A DNA stretch of 64,000 nucleotides, taken from positions 336,471 to 400,470 of the forward strand of contig CAWBGB010000008.1 in the NCBI GenBank assembly GCA_963788285.1, read 5' to 3'. Both the position numbers and the translations under genes were made by a program. The notes beneath the pieces were generated by a model. It saw only the letters and a program-made list of their open reading frames with translations, did not search any database and was not told where the DNA came from. This stretch comes from Alicyclobacillus_A sp963788285. GTDB taxonomy: Bacteria > Bacillota > Bacilli > Alicyclobacillales > Alicyclobacillaceae. Shown here piece by piece: positions 63,541-64,000 of this stretch. Each line of letters begins with the position of its first letter. Within the stretch, counting starts at the first letter, position 1.

Positions 63541-64000
63541 TAAAATCCCCCTCTACATACCACAGGAAATGCATGCCGGTAGAGAAGCGAAAGGGATAAC
63601 TGTCAGCCATGTAGCAAGGGGAAAACACTTTGATCGAAAGGGTTAGGGGAAGTTACCCTTACGTCGATCCTCAAGAACTGAATGATTTCATCAAGTATTG
63701 TTGTGATTCATGCTCCATCCCACGACCTGATTTCTCCGATTGTGTTCGATGATCCGTTTACCAATCAAGATGCCTACGCAAAAACCCCAATTGGGATGAG
63801 AGGCCATAGCCAAGGTTTGCATATAAATTTTTACATTTGGTTTCACTTCAGGTGACATAATAACACGCATTTACATAAACCAGCATATATCTTGTCAACT
63901 ATCTGATTCAGAATTGAACGGAGTTTAGATCAAAAAGGAAACAATAAATCACCCTTTCCATAATTAGCACCTCTAAGGGAGAACTTTAGATCCAATAACG
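63541..64000. other. Gene-free end of the window
   Basis: No coding pattern is seen. A small hairpin (GGGTAACTTCC with TTAGGGGAAGTTACCC overlap) lies near 63640-63655. The main feature is the promoter-like repeat at 63873-63900. Confidence 0.4.
63873..63900 (-). promoter_or_regulatory. Promoter-like 28-bp repeat, copy 2
   Basis: It matches 10821-10848 at 25 of 28 bases. On the minus strand it reads TTGACA, 17 bases, TGTAAA. The next minus-strand gene begins about 330 bases downstream (63540), so it may serve that gene or a short untranslated RNA. Confidence 0.4.

Overview
The window looks like a chromosomal segment of an endospore-forming, Gram-positive bacterium of the class Bacilli, probably an Alicyclobacillus-like acidophile or a relative. 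Spore genes are present (tlp, a spore photoproduct lyase, YjcZ-type mini-proteins, a proline-rich coat-like protein). Haem synthesis uses the Gram-positive coproheme decarboxylase HemQ, and ribosome-binding sites are strong and purine-rich (GGAGG). A sulfocyanin-like copper lipoprotein and an oxalate decarboxylase fit an acidic habitat. The genus assignment is inference; no rRNA gene is present to settle it.

Layout. 1-7000: end of an unknown gene, a TagO-type glycosyl-phosphate transferase, a YpsC-type rRNA methyltransferase, an AlaX editing protein, and an aconitase gene broken by six +1 insertions. 6800-12500: a gene-poor area with a resolvase relic, oxalate decarboxylase, a decayed IS21 element, small spore-type genes, IS110 and IS1182 relics, and a cysteine-repeat bacteriocin precursor of heterocycloanthracin/sonorensin type. 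12800-28000: ordinary genes (RocB-like peptidase, PBP2, iron alcohol dehydrogenase, HI0933 flavoprotein, YqxD, uracil permease, APC permease, Tlp, Maf, LiaF-like protein). 28164-30052: an intact group IIC intron placed directly behind the trhO terminator. 30000-36900: trhO-hemQ, sulfocyanin-like lipoprotein, a frameshifted DUF4931 gene, HAD hydrolase, lysophospholipase-like hydrolase, methyltransferase. 37000-41850: NAD operon nadC-nadB-nadA plus a dedicated cysteine desulfurase, with a NiaR-like operator. 41880-46000: frameshifted splB, AhpD-like protein, IS256 element abutting a serA fragment, patatin. 46000-49000: serA-serC under a palindrome-covered promoter and a ZTP-type riboswitch with terminator. 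49000-56200: acyl-CoA ligase, tRNA-Gln, MgtC, SDR, broken metallo-hydrolase, nitroreductase, frameshifted pheA, phosphatase fragment. 56600-62700: a nest of elements: an IS110 transposase gene split by a group II intron, whose reverse transcriptase gene is itself split by an IS1182-family element and by a second, intact group II intron. The window ends with a proline-rich coat-like gene.

How genes work together. NadB and NadA make quinolinate, NadC converts it to nicotinate mononucleotide, and the desulfurase probably supplies sulfur for the NadA iron-sulfur cluster. SerA and SerC are the first two steps of serine synthesis, and the riboswitch ties them to one-carbon/purine status. HemQ and TrhO overlap by ATGA and probably form one transcript.

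Caution: single-base indels occur in many otherwise well-conserved genes (acnA, pheA, splB, DUF4931, an MFS transporter, several transposases). Some may be assembly errors rather than pseudogenes, and this cannot be decided from the sequence alone. All calls come from reading the sequence; no database search was run.
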